Assembly (NCBI GenBank): GCA_002451065.1
Contig: DKBC01000253.1
Location: 1 to 7,412, forward strand
Origin: Betaproteobacteria bacterium UBA6910
GTDB lineage: Bacteria; Pseudomonadota; Gammaproteobacteria; Burkholderiales; UBA6910
Direction of reading: 5' to 3'
Length of the DNA: 7,412 nt
Each line of letters opens with the position of its first letter. Positions within the stretch are counted from its first letter, which is position 1. The notes below the pieces were generated by a model, which saw nothing but the letters and a program-made list of their open reading frames with translations, did not search any database and had not been told where the DNA came from. The position numbers and the translations under genes are program-made. This document shows positions 1 through 5,698 of this stretch, piece by piece.

Positions 1-1032
1 CAGGAAGTAGCCGGGGAAGCCCATTTGAACGATGGTGTTCACCTCGAATTCCAGCCGTTCCTCGTAGCGCGGCCGCGCCGCCTCGCGCTCAGCCGGATCC
101 GGGAACAGCACCTCGAGCCGGCGCTCGAGCCCGCGTTGCGCCTCCTCCAACAGGTACTCGTCAAGGCTCTTCCCCGCGGGGACGGGAAACAGGGGAAGCC
201 GGGGCTTGCCCAATTCGAAGCCAAAATTGCAGCGCTTTGCGATTTCCACGCTGTTGGTCAGGGCCTCCGGAAGGTCCGCGAACAGTTCCCCCATCTCCGC
301 CTGGGTCATGAAGTACTGCCGCTCGGTGAAACGGCGGGGGCGCCGCCGGTCGGACAGCGCGTAGCCTTCGGAGATGCAGGTTCTCGCCTCGTGGGCCAGG
401 TAATCTTCGGCAGCGAGGAACTGCACGGGATGGGTCGCCACCACCGGCAGGTTCATGTCGGAGGCGAGATCCAATGCCTGCTGCAGGTGCGTCTCGCAGT
501 GGGGCGCTCCGGCACGCTGCACTTCGAGATAGAAGCGATCCGTAAAATAGTCCGCGAGCACCCTCGCGTTCACGCGAGCCTGGGCAGCGTTTCCTTGCAA
601 CAGCGCGCTTCCCACGCTTCCGCCATGGGCGCCCGAAAGCGCGATCAATCCTTCGGTCCCTGCGTCGCCGAACCAGTCCAGGCGCATTTCCGCGCGGCCC
701 CGGTGCTGGTTTCCGCGATAGGCGTCCGACAGCAATCGGCAAAGGCGCAGGTATCCGGATTGCGACTGGCACAGGAGCAGCAGGCGGTGGGGCTTGTCGC
801 GGCCGGCATCATTGGTCACCCACACGTCGCAGCCAATGATGGGCTTTACGCCCTTCTTCCTCGCCGCCTCGTAGAATTTCACCGAGCCAAACAGATTCCC
901 CAGGTCGGTCAGCGCCAGCGCCGGCATTCCGTCCCGCGCCGCGGCGGCGGCGGCGTCCTTGAGCCGCACCGCCCCATCTGCAATGGAGTACTCGCTGTGC
1001 AGGCGGAGATGGACAAATCCGGGTTGAGGCAT
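1..1032 (-). CDS. dnaE: DNA polymerase III alpha subunit, N-terminal part (partial, cut by window edge)
   Basis: This gene encodes the catalytic subunit of the replicative DNA polymerase III holoenzyme, acting in the cytoplasm at the fork. Only the first 344 residues are in the window; the family is usually about 1,150-1,170 residues. The start is ATG at 1032, giving MPQPGFVHLRLHSEYS, which lines up with the N-terminus of E. coli DnaE (FVHLRVHSDYS). Residues 1 to about 270 are the PHP domain, with the HLRLHSEYS motif at 8-16, GMPALALTD at 35-43, GVKPIIG at 61-67 and VATHPVQF at 198-205. Then comes the stretch RRPRRFTERQYF (230-241) and ELGKPRLPLFP (273-283), which leads towards the palm. The visible part ends in MGFPGYFL, a conserved DnaE motif. 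No Shine-Dalgarno sequence is visible before the ATG. It is transcribed divergently from the EamA permease gene. Identity is very sure; the frame is open to the edge. Confidence 0.97.
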   Translation of the reverse strand, partial: MPQPGFVHLRLHSEYSIADGAVRLKDAAAAAARDGMPALALTDLGNLFGSVKFYEAARKKGVKPIIGCDVWVTNDAGRDKPHRLLLLCQSQSGYLRLCRLLSDAYRGNQHRGRAEMRLDWFGDAGTEGLIALSGAHGGSVGSALLQGNAAQARVNARVLADYFTDRFYLEVQRAGAPHCETHLQQALDLASDMNLPVVATHPVQFLAAEDYLAHEARTCISEGYALSDRRRPRRFTERQYFMTQAEMGELFADLPEALTNSVEIAKRCNFGFELGKPRLPLFPVPAGKSLDEYLLEEAQRGLERRLEVLFPDPAEREAARPRYEERLEFEVNTIVQMGFPGYFL

Positions 1033-1058
1033 GGGGCGGCGAACGGGGAAACACTGCA

Positions 1059-1067
1059 ATTTTAGCA
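1059..1067 (-). promoter_or_regulatory. Putative dnaE promoter: extended -10 element
   Basis: On the minus strand this reads TGCTAAAAT, an extended -10 (TGn plus TAAAAT, 5 of 6 to the consensus hexamer). It would start transcription near 1052, giving a leader of about 20 nt before the dnaE ATG at 1032. A second TAAAAT lies at 1072-1077 on the same strand. No good -35 hexamer is visible at 17 bp, as is tolerated in extended -10 promoters. This is a motif match only. Confidence 0.4.
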
Positions 1068-1110
1068 CCCCATTTTATTGCGGCCTCGGCCCGTTGGCGA
1101 TTCACTCGGC

Positions 1111-1116
1111 TATACT
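1111..1116 (+). promoter_or_regulatory. Putative -10 hexamer for the EamA permease gene
   Basis: TATACT matches the sigma70 -10 consensus at 5 of 6 positions and lies 35 bp before the TTG start at 1152. The only TTG-type hexamer upstream, TTGGCG at 1094-1099, is 11 bp away, too close for a normal -35. Nothing convincing stands at 16-18 bp. It may be a -10 without a usable -35, or an activator-dependent promoter. Confidence 0.3.
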
Positions 1117-1151
1117 TCGCCGCCAGCATCGGCCGCGCACACCGAAAGCCC

Positions 1152-2045
1152 TTGGCCCAAGCGCCCCTGTCTCCTTCCCCCAACCCCTACGCCGTCCTTG
1201 CGCTGGCGCTGGGGGCGGTCGCCATCGCGTTTGCGCCCATCCTGGTGCGGGTCGCGGAAACCGGACCCGTTGCCACCGCGTTCTGGCGCGTCGCCCTCGC
1301 CCTTGCCCCGCTCTGGCTGCTCCAGGCTCGGGTGTCGCGTGCAGGCGCGTGCCCCTCGTCGGGACACTTCTGGCTCCTGCTTGGCGCCGGACTCTTCTTC
1401 GCCGGAGACCTGGGCATCTGGCACATCTCGATCAAGCTGACCTCGGTGGCCAACTCCACCTTCCTGGTCAACATGGCGCCGATATTCGTGACCCTCGGGG
1501 GCTGGCTGTTGCTGCGGGAGCGGGTCACCGGATTGTTCATGGCGGGTATGGCGACCGCGCTCGCGGGCGCCTGGCTGCTGAGCCGCGGCCACTTCGCGCC
1601 CAGCGCGGACAGCCTGGCCGGCGACGCCCTGGCCCTTCTCGCGGCGGTGAGCTACGCGGGATATCTTCTTGTCATCAAGCGCCTGCGGGCCCGTTGCGAC
1701 ACGGTGACCATCATGGCCTGGAGCAGCACGGTGACTGCGGTGGCACTGCTGCCGGCCATGCTGCTCTCGGGGGAACAGATGCTCCCGCACTCGGCGGGAG
1801 GCTGGGCCACCCTCCTCGCTCTCGCGGTCGTGCCCCACGTGGCCGGGCAGAGCCTCATCGCCTGGGCCATGGCCCATCTGCCGGCATCGTTCTCCTCGGT
1901 GGCGCTGCTGGTGCAACCCGTGGCGGCAAGCCTGCTGGCCTGGGCACTGTTGGCGGAACCGGTCGCGCCACTTCAGGCCGCGGGGGGCGCCGCGGTGCTG
2001 GCCGGCGTCGCGCTGGCGCGCCGGGGCTCCCGCGGCAGCCCATAA
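1152..2045 (+). CDS. EamA/DMT family transporter (10 predicted membrane helices)
   Basis: This is an integral inner-membrane permease of the drug/metabolite transporter superfamily. Members export amino acids, nucleobases or other metabolites, and the substrate cannot be told from sequence. The 297-residue length is typical. Hydrophobic segments fit two tandem five-helix EamA repeats: roughly residues 13-32, 42-58, 73-93, 102-121, 126-143, then 154-175, 185-205, 218-234, 245-266 and 272-289. The second repeat ends with the usual pattern LLVQPVAASLLAWALLAEP (252-270), where a Pro in the helix and a Glu close to its end are family hallmarks. The start is TTG at 1152: I found no ATG or GTG start upstream in frame, and starting later would remove helix 1. 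The ribosome site is weak (GAAAG at 1144-1148). The gene stands alone, divergent from dnaE and convergent with the TraB/GumN gene 6 bp beyond its TAA stop. Confidence 0.9.
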   Translation: MAQAPLSPSPNPYAVLALALGAVAIAFAPILVRVAETGPVATAFWRVALALAPLWLLQARVSRAGACPSSGHFWLLLGAGLFFAGDLGIWHISIKLTSVANSTFLVNMAPIFVTLGGWLLLRERVTGLFMAGMATALAGAWLLSRGHFAPSADSLAGDALALLAAVSYAGYLLVIKRLRARCDTVTIMAWSSTVTAVALLPAMLLSGEQMLPHSAGGWATLLALAVVPHVAGQSLIAWAMAHLPASFSSVALLVQPVAASLLAWALLAEPVAPLQAAGGAAVLAGVALARRGSRGSP

Positions 2046-2051
2046 ATTCCG

Positions 2052-2948
2052 TCAATAGACGCGGGTGACCGCGAACCCTTCCTGCTTCAAAAGGCTGAGA
2101 ATGCCGTGCTCCCCGTACAGGTGCATGGCCCCCACGGCAAAGAAGGCGTTGCCCTCCCTCAGCCGCGCCTGCATGCGATGAGCCATGATGATGCTGCGCC
2201 CATGAATCACGCGCCTGATGAAGTACGCGTGATGGGACGCCGCCGCACCGGCACCTTCCATGAGCGCCGTATTGATGCGCCAGATGCCGCCGAGATCGGC
2301 GGCGAGATAGGCCTCAATGGTCTTGCCGATCGTCCCCGCCATCTGGTCAAAGCGACGCAGCGTGTCCTGCAGCAGGGCCAGCTGGGTCTCCATGGGGATG
2401 TCGTCGAACACGGCGATCTGCTCGTCCACCGTTTCCAGCTGGTACACCGTCTTGCGCTGGAGCATCGCCTGGTGGAGCAGTTCGTTGTCGAGAATCACCC
2501 CGTCCTTGGCCTCCGGCACCACCAGATTGATCAGCACCGCCCAGGGTTTGAGCTGGGAAGTGACCTCCGGCGGGTATCCGGCGGCCCCCATGCGGCGTAC
2601 CGCCTGCTCGAAGGTCGCAGCGTCCACCAGAACGTCGAGGCGGCGACCGCCTTCCAGGAACATGGCGTCGGCGAACACCCGGCGCGCCGTATCGTCGAGG
2701 CTGATCTCCATGGTGAACGATGCGGACCCGCCCAGAGCCTCCTGCACCATCGGAGGCAGCCGCGTCACTCGGGGGTCGGCGAAGTGTATGGTGCCGAATA
2801 CGTGACTGGGAGCGCTTCCCGGGCGCTCGACGCGCCACAGCAGACCCCGGGAAAACTCGGCGCAGGCGTCGGCGCCGGCCGCCCCGGATCGCGGCCCGAA
2901 CAGTATAGGCAGCAAGACCATCACCAGCGCGCTACGCCAGGATCCCAT
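2052..2948 (-). CDS. TraB/GumN family protein, exported
   Basis: This is a 298-residue member of the TraB/PrgY/GumN family (related to the Tiki metalloprotease-like fold). The biochemical role of most bacterial members is unknown. Residues 1-26 look like a Sec signal peptide: Arg near the start, a hydrophobic core (ALVMVLLPILFG, 7-18) and small residues before likely cleavage around GAAGA/DA, so the protein should be periplasmic. The mature part opens with LLWRVE (37-42) and the first motif FGTIHFADPRV (51-61). Then come FTMEIS (78-83) with conserved Glu81, QLETVDEQ (170-177), and the C-terminal GAMHLYGEHGILSLL (273-287). These GTIH and GAxHLxG motifs carry the His and Glu residues proposed to bind metal. 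The RN pair common before the last motif is RS here (251-252). I chose ATG 2948 over ATG 2987 because it has GTGAGG six bases upstream and begins right at the signal peptide. Confidence 0.88.
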   Translation of the reverse strand: MGSWRSALVMVLLPILFGPRSGAAGADACAEFSRGLLWRVERPGSAPSHVFGTIHFADPRVTRLPPMVQEALGGSASFTMEISLDDTARRVFADAMFLEGGRRLDVLVDAATFEQAVRRMGAAGYPPEVTSQLKPWAVLINLVVPEAKDGVILDNELLHQAMLQRKTVYQLETVDEQIAVFDDIPMETQLALLQDTLRRFDQMAGTIGKTIEAYLAADLGGIWRINTALMEGAGAAASHHAYFIRRVIHGRSIIMAHRMQARLREGNAFFAVGAMHLYGEHGILSLLKQEGFAVTRVY

Positions 2949-2951
2949 CGG

Positions 2952-2980
2952 TTGCCTCACTCTCGATGCGGCGATACAGT
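2952..2980 (+). promoter_or_regulatory. Putative promoter for the hydrolase-isomerase pair
   Basis: TTGCCT (2952-2957) and TACAGT (2975-2980) are separated by 17 bp, each matching the sigma70 consensus at 4 of 6 positions. Transcription would begin near 2987, which leaves a leader of about 27 nt before the ATG at 3014. If real, it lies back to back with the TraB/GumN promoter. Confidence 0.3.
2955..2960 (-). promoter_or_regulatory. Ribosome binding site deciding the TraB/GumN start
   Basis: On the minus strand this reads GTGAGG, with six bases to the ATG at 2948. The alternative upstream ATG at 2987 has no purine-rich site, and would add 13 polar residues in front of the signal peptide. Confidence 0.65.
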
Positions 2981-2987
2981 GGGCCAA

Positions 2988-2996
2988 AGTCTAGCA
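2988..2996 (-). promoter_or_regulatory. Putative TraB/GumN promoter: extended -10 element
   Basis: On the minus strand this reads TGCTAGACT, a TGn-extended -10 with 4 of 6 consensus bases. Transcription would begin near 2981, downstream of the rejected ATG at 2987. That fits a start at 2948 with a leader of about 33 nt. No clear -35 is visible. This is a motif match only. Confidence 0.3.
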
Positions 2997-3013
2997 GATC
3001 CCTTGCCTCACCC

Positions 3014-3883
3014 ATGACGCCCTGCACGTCCCGCTTCCTCGATGTCCGGGGCATTCGCTGCCACCTGCGCAGCTGGGGCGACGCCGGCGCGCCCCGGGTG
3101 GTCATGCTTCATGGCTGGATGGACGCATCCGCCTCGTTCCAGTTCATGGTGGACGCGATGACCCAACGCTGGAGCGTCATCGCCCCTGACTGGCGCGGCT
3201 TCGGCCTCTCCGGCCGCAACCCGGGCGCCTACTGGTTCCCCGACTACGTGGCGGACCTGGATGCGCTGCTGGAGCAACTCAGCCCGGGCGAGCCCGTGTC
3301 CCTGGTCGGGCACAGCCTGGGCGGCAACGTCGCCTGCATCTATGCCGGCGTGCGCCCGGACCGGGTGCGCAAGCTGGCCACCCTGGAGGGATTCGGGATT
3401 CCGCGCACGGACCCGGCGCAGGCCCCGGCGCGCTATGCCCAGTGGCTCGCGGAACTGCGGGCCTCGCCGGAGCGAAAGCGGTACCCGACCTTCGAGGCGC
3501 TGGCCAGGCGGCTTCACAAGCATAACCATCGCCTCAGCCCAGAGCGCGCCCTGTTTATTGCCCGGCACTGGGCTCGGGAGACGGACGACGGCGAGGTGGA
3601 ACTGCTGGGCGACCCGGCCCACAGGCTGGTGAATCCCGTTCTCTATCGCATCGAAGAGTCCCTGGCCTGCTGGGGCGCGATCCGCGCACCGCTGCTCTGG
3701 ATGGAGGGCGCGGAATCGGACATCCGGGACTGGATCAAGGACACCCCGGAGCAATGGGCCGAACGCAAGGCCTGTTTCGCTTCCCGGCGCGAAGTCGTCA
3801 TTCCCGGTGCCGGCCACATGCTGCACCACGATCAGCCGGAGGCGGCGGCCGCGGCCCTTGAGAACTTCCTGCGGGAGGCGTGA
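3014..3883 (+). CDS. Alpha/beta hydrolase, serine nucleophile
   Basis: This is a 289-residue soluble alpha/beta-hydrolase fold enzyme with a complete catalytic set. The oxyanion-hole loop is HGWMD (33-37). The conserved DWRGFGLSG stretch (59-67) follows. The nucleophile elbow is GHSLGG (99-104) with Ser101. The acid is probably Asp236 in MEGAESD (230-236), and the base is His268 in GAGHMLHHDQPE (265-276). A Ser nucleophile argues against an epoxide hydrolase or haloalkane dehalogenase, which use Asp. An esterase, thioesterase or C-C hydrolase is possible, and the substrate is unknown. No signal peptide is seen, so it is likely cytoplasmic. ATG 3014 is preferred; ATG 2966 would add 16 polar residues and lie within the control region shared with the TraB/GumN gene. 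Neither has a clear ribosome site. The TGA stop overlaps the isomerase start as TGATG, so the two are probably translated together. Confidence 0.88.
   Translation: MTPCTSRFLDVRGIRCHLRSWGDAGAPRVVMLHGWMDASASFQFMVDAMTQRWSVIAPDWRGFGLSGRNPGAYWFPDYVADLDALLEQLSPGEPVSLVGHSLGGNVACIYAGVRPDRVRKLATLEGFGIPRTDPAQAPARYAQWLAELRASPERKRYPTFEALARRLHKHNHRLSPERALFIARHWARETDDGEVELLGDPAHRLVNPVLYRIEESLACWGAIRAPLLWMEGAESDIRDWIKDTPEQWAERKACFASRREVVIPGAGHMLHHDQPEAAAAALENFLREA
3873..3878 (+). promoter_or_regulatory. Ribosome binding site for the isomerase-like gene, inside the hydrolase end
   Basis: GGGAGG lies four bases before the ATG at 3883 and only one base before the in-frame GTG at 3880, which favours ATG 3883. 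It sits within the last codons of the hydrolase, as expected for translational coupling. Confidence 0.65.
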
Positions 3884-4512
3884 TGAACCTGGACTGGTAC
3901 TTCGACTTCGTGTCGCCGTTTTCCTACCTCCAGTGCGAGCGCTTTCCCGTGCTGCCGACGGATGCCAAGGTGCGCATGCGTCCAGTGCTGTTCGCGGGGC
4001 TGCTCAAGGCCTGGGACCACAAAGGGCCGGCGGAAATCGCTCCCAAACGCCGCTTTACCTATCGCCACGTCCGCTGGCTCGCGCTCCGTCAAGGGGTGGA
4101 GCTGCGCTTCCCGCCGGGGCATCCCTTCAATTCCCTGCGTCCGCTGCGGCTTGCCATTGCCCTGAACTGCGACCCGGACAAGATCCGCGAGATTTTCCGC
4201 TTCATCTGGGCCGAGGGACGCCTGGTTCAGGACGAAGCCGAGTGGGCCGAACTGGGCCGCCGCCTGGGGCTGCGGGACGCGGACGCCCTGGCCGCCGACC
4301 CGACAGTCAAGGAAGCGCTGCGGCGCAATGGCGAGGAGGCGGTGGCGGCGGGAGTGTTCGGGGTTCCCTCGTTCGTGGCCCGGGGCGAGGTGTTCTGGGG
4401 ATTCGACGCCGGTGCCATGCTGCTCGACTTCCTCCAAAATCCGCGGCTCTTCGCCCAGGGCGAAATGGCGCGGCTAGACAACCTGCCCGCGGCGGCCGAA
4501 CGCTCGCTGTAG
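3883..4512 (+). CDS. 2-hydroxychromene-2-carboxylate isomerase-like protein (DsbA/kappa-GST fold)
   Basis: This 209-residue protein belongs to the DsbA-like thioredoxin-fold group that includes NahD-type 2-hydroxychromene-2-carboxylate isomerase and kappa-class glutathione transferases. In naphthalene breakdown that enzyme uses glutathione to isomerise a ring-cleavage product. The N-terminal pattern FDFVSPFSYL (7-16) has Ser11 where DsbA has its CxxC cysteine and NahD its catalytic Ser. There is no CxxC motif, so it is not a disulfide oxidase. The thioredoxin-fold cis-Pro motif is GVFGVPSF (157-164), followed by FWGFD (171-175), a family signature. Residues about 40-140 form the helical insertion, including GHPFNSLRPLRLA (79-91). 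Length matches the family (about 200). The gene is coupled to the hydrolase by a TGATG overlap. No other aromatic-degradation gene is in view, so the named reaction is a family label, not a demonstrated role. Confidence 0.88.
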   Translation: MNLDWYFDFVSPFSYLQCERFPVLPTDAKVRMRPVLFAGLLKAWDHKGPAEIAPKRRFTYRHVRWLALRQGVELRFPPGHPFNSLRPLRLAIALNCDPDKIREIFRFIWAEGRLVQDEAEWAELGRRLGLRDADALAADPTVKEALRRNGEEAVAAGVFGVPSFVARGEVFWGFDAGAMLLDFLQNPRLFAQGEMARLDNLPAAAERSL

Positions 4513-4538
4513 GACCGCGGAACCACAGCCCCGCGCGC

Positions 4539-4567
4539 TGGACAAAGCCATAGCATTGGGCTAGATT
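4539..4567 (+). promoter_or_regulatory. Sigma70-type promoter for the gltIJKL operon
   Basis: TGGACA (4539-4544, 5 of 6 to TTGACA) and TAGATT (4562-4567, 4 of 6 to TATAAT) are exactly 17 bp apart, the optimal spacing. Transcription would start near 4574, giving a leader of about 69 nt before the gltI ATG at 4643. It is the best promoter match seen in the window. No clear operator is visible around it. Confidence 0.5.
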
Positions 4568-4642
4568 GCTTTCCCTCTGCCGCGCTCGGCTTTTGTCGGG
4601 CCAAGAATCTTCAGTTGCTTACCAGAAACGGAGTCACTGCCT

Positions 4643-5542
4643 ATGTCGCGCCTTTCCCGCCTCCTTCCTGCCCTAATCGGGCTTACCCTGATCTCGACCG
4701 GCGCCCTGGCCGAGGAGTTGACCGGCACCCTGAAGAAGGTGAAGGAGACTGGAACCATCACCATCGGCCACCGGGAGTCTTCCATTCCGTTCTCCTATCT
4801 CGACGACAAACAGCAGCCCGTTGGCTACGCCATGGACCTGTGCCTGAGAATCGTGGACGCCGTGAAGACAAAGCTGAACATGCCGAACCTCAAGGTGAAC
4901 CTGCAGCCGGTGACATCCGCCAACCGCATCCCCCTGATGCAGAACGGCACCATTGACCTGGAGTGCGGTTCAACCACCAACTCGGTGAAGCGCCAGGAGC
5001 AGGTGGCCTTCGGACCCACCTATTTTGTGATCAATGTCACGGCCGCGGTGAAGAAGAATTCCGGCATCAAGACCCTGGCGGACCTCAACGGCAAGACCAT
5101 TTCCACCACCTCCGGCACCACGTCCGTGCCCCTGCTCAAGCAATACGAGAAGACCAAGAGCGTTGACGTGAAGGAGATCTACGGCAAGGATCATGCCGAA
5201 TCTTTCCTGTTGCTCTCTCAGGATCGCTCCTCGGCCTTCATCATGGATGACATCCTGCTGGCCGGCCAGATCGCCAACTCCGGCAATCCCGGCGACTATG
5301 TCATCATCTCCGAGTCCCTGCGCCAGGAGCCCTACAGCATGATGCTGCGCAAGGACGACCCGCAGTTCAAGGCCCTGGTGGACAAGACCATCGGCGACGT
5401 GATGAAGTCGGGAGAGATCGAAAAGATCTACGCCAAGTGGTTCACGAGCCCGGTCCCTCCCAAGAACATCAACCTCAACTTTCCGGCGACGGCGGCGATC
5501 AAGGACGCTTTCGCCAATCCCAACGACAAGGGCGTCCAGTAG
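4643..5542 (+). CDS. gltI: Glutamate/aspartate ABC transporter, periplasmic substrate-binding protein
   Basis: This is the periplasmic receptor that captures L-glutamate/L-aspartate and delivers it to GltJK. It has 299 residues, the same size as the E. coli protein, and reads as a close relative along its length. The signal peptide is residues 1-23 (MSRLSRLLPALIGLTLISTG then ALA), with cleavage before EELTG. Ligand-site residues known from the Shigella/E. coli glutamate-aspartate binding protein appear in place: Arg44 in GHRESS, Ser92 and Arg95 in TSANRIP, Ser110 and Thr112 in CGSTTN, the TSGTT loop (156-160), His184 in KDH and MDD (201-203). The C-terminus keeps PPKNINLNF (272-280) and PNDK (293-296). 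GGAG at 4630-4633 stands nine bases before the ATG. Cysteines are only Cys67 and Cys108; E. coli GltI instead has a Cys near YGCMLRK, where Ser-Met stands here. Fine specificity (Glu, Asp or both) is inferred from similarity. Confidence 0.95.
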   Translation: MSRLSRLLPALIGLTLISTGALAEELTGTLKKVKETGTITIGHRESSIPFSYLDDKQQPVGYAMDLCLRIVDAVKTKLNMPNLKVNLQPVTSANRIPLMQNGTIDLECGSTTNSVKRQEQVAFGPTYFVINVTAAVKKNSGIKTLADLNGKTISTTSGTTSVPLLKQYEKTKSVDVKEIYGKDHAESFLLLSQDRSSAFIMDDILLAGQIANSGNPGDYVIISESLRQEPYSMMLRKDDPQFKALVDKTIGDVMKSGEIEKIYAKWFTSPVPPKNINLNFPATAAIKDAFANPNDKGVQ

Positions 5543-5574
5543 CGGGCAGCAGCGCCGCGCAACGACGGAGGTAA

Positions 5575-5606
5575 CGGGCCGGAAGCGCGCAAGTGCTTCC
5601 GGCCCG
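5575..5606 (+). terminator. Perfect 12-bp stem-loop between gltI and gltJ (attenuator or mRNA-stabilising hairpin)
   Basis: CGGGCCGGAAGC (5575-5586) is exactly complementary to GCTTCCGGCCCG (5595-5606), with an 8-nt loop (GCGCAAGT). It lies 32 bp after the gltI stop. The following CTCGTTCTTGG is only partly T-rich, so it would be a leaky terminator at best. The likely role is to end part of the transcripts after gltI or to protect the gltI 3' end from nucleases, so that the binding protein exceeds the permease. The stem is plain in the sequence; the role is inferred. Confidence 0.7.
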
Positions 5607-5630
5607 CTCGTTCTTGGGCGGCCTTCGGGT

Positions 5631-5636
5631 TATAGT
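5631..5636 (+). promoter_or_regulatory. Possible internal -10 hexamer before gltJ
   Basis: TATAGT matches the -10 consensus at 5 of 6 positions, just after the hairpin and 62 bp before the gltJ ATG. The nearest TTG hexamer (TTGGGC, 5614-5619) is only 11 bp away and nothing good lies at 17 bp. It could be a weak secondary promoter for the membrane subunits, or chance. Confidence 0.2.
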
Positions 5637-5698
5637 GGCGTAGCCTTGGCGCTTGATTCGAGAATCGTGGCCATAGGCGGCGGGGGAGCCGACATCAC

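Noticed and set aside
25..1065. Long open frame on the plus strand across the dnaE region (346 codons)
   Set aside because: It lies antisense to unmistakable DnaE sequence. Its translation is rich in Arg, Gln, His and Gly with no recognisable domain, as expected for the shadow of a GC-rich gene.
2015..2022. Palindrome GGCGCGCC
   Set aside because: It is inside the coding sequence, common in GC-rich genomes, and without partners nearby.
2024..2041. Short inverted repeat GGGCT/AGCCC at the convergent gene ends
   Set aside because: The stem is only 5 bp and overlaps the end of the EamA coding region. No T-tract follows on either strand, so it does not qualify as a terminator.
1031..2068. Overlapping plus-strand frame across the EamA gene (345 codons)
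   Set aside because: Its translation is low-complexity Arg/Gly/Pro-rich, while the other frame gives ten clean hydrophobic helices of a known family.
4539..4572. Sigma54-type promoter (GG-N10-GC) before gltI
   Set aside because: I looked for TGGCAC-N5-TTGCA spacing because glutamate transport is often nitrogen-regulated. The GG and GC pairs here are at the wrong distance, whereas a sigma70 pair at 17 bp fits well.
4579..4594. GCCG/CGGC mini-hairpin followed by TTTT in the gltI leader
   Set aside because: The stem is 4 bp with a 4-nt loop, too short to separate from chance in GC-rich DNA, so an attenuator is not supported.
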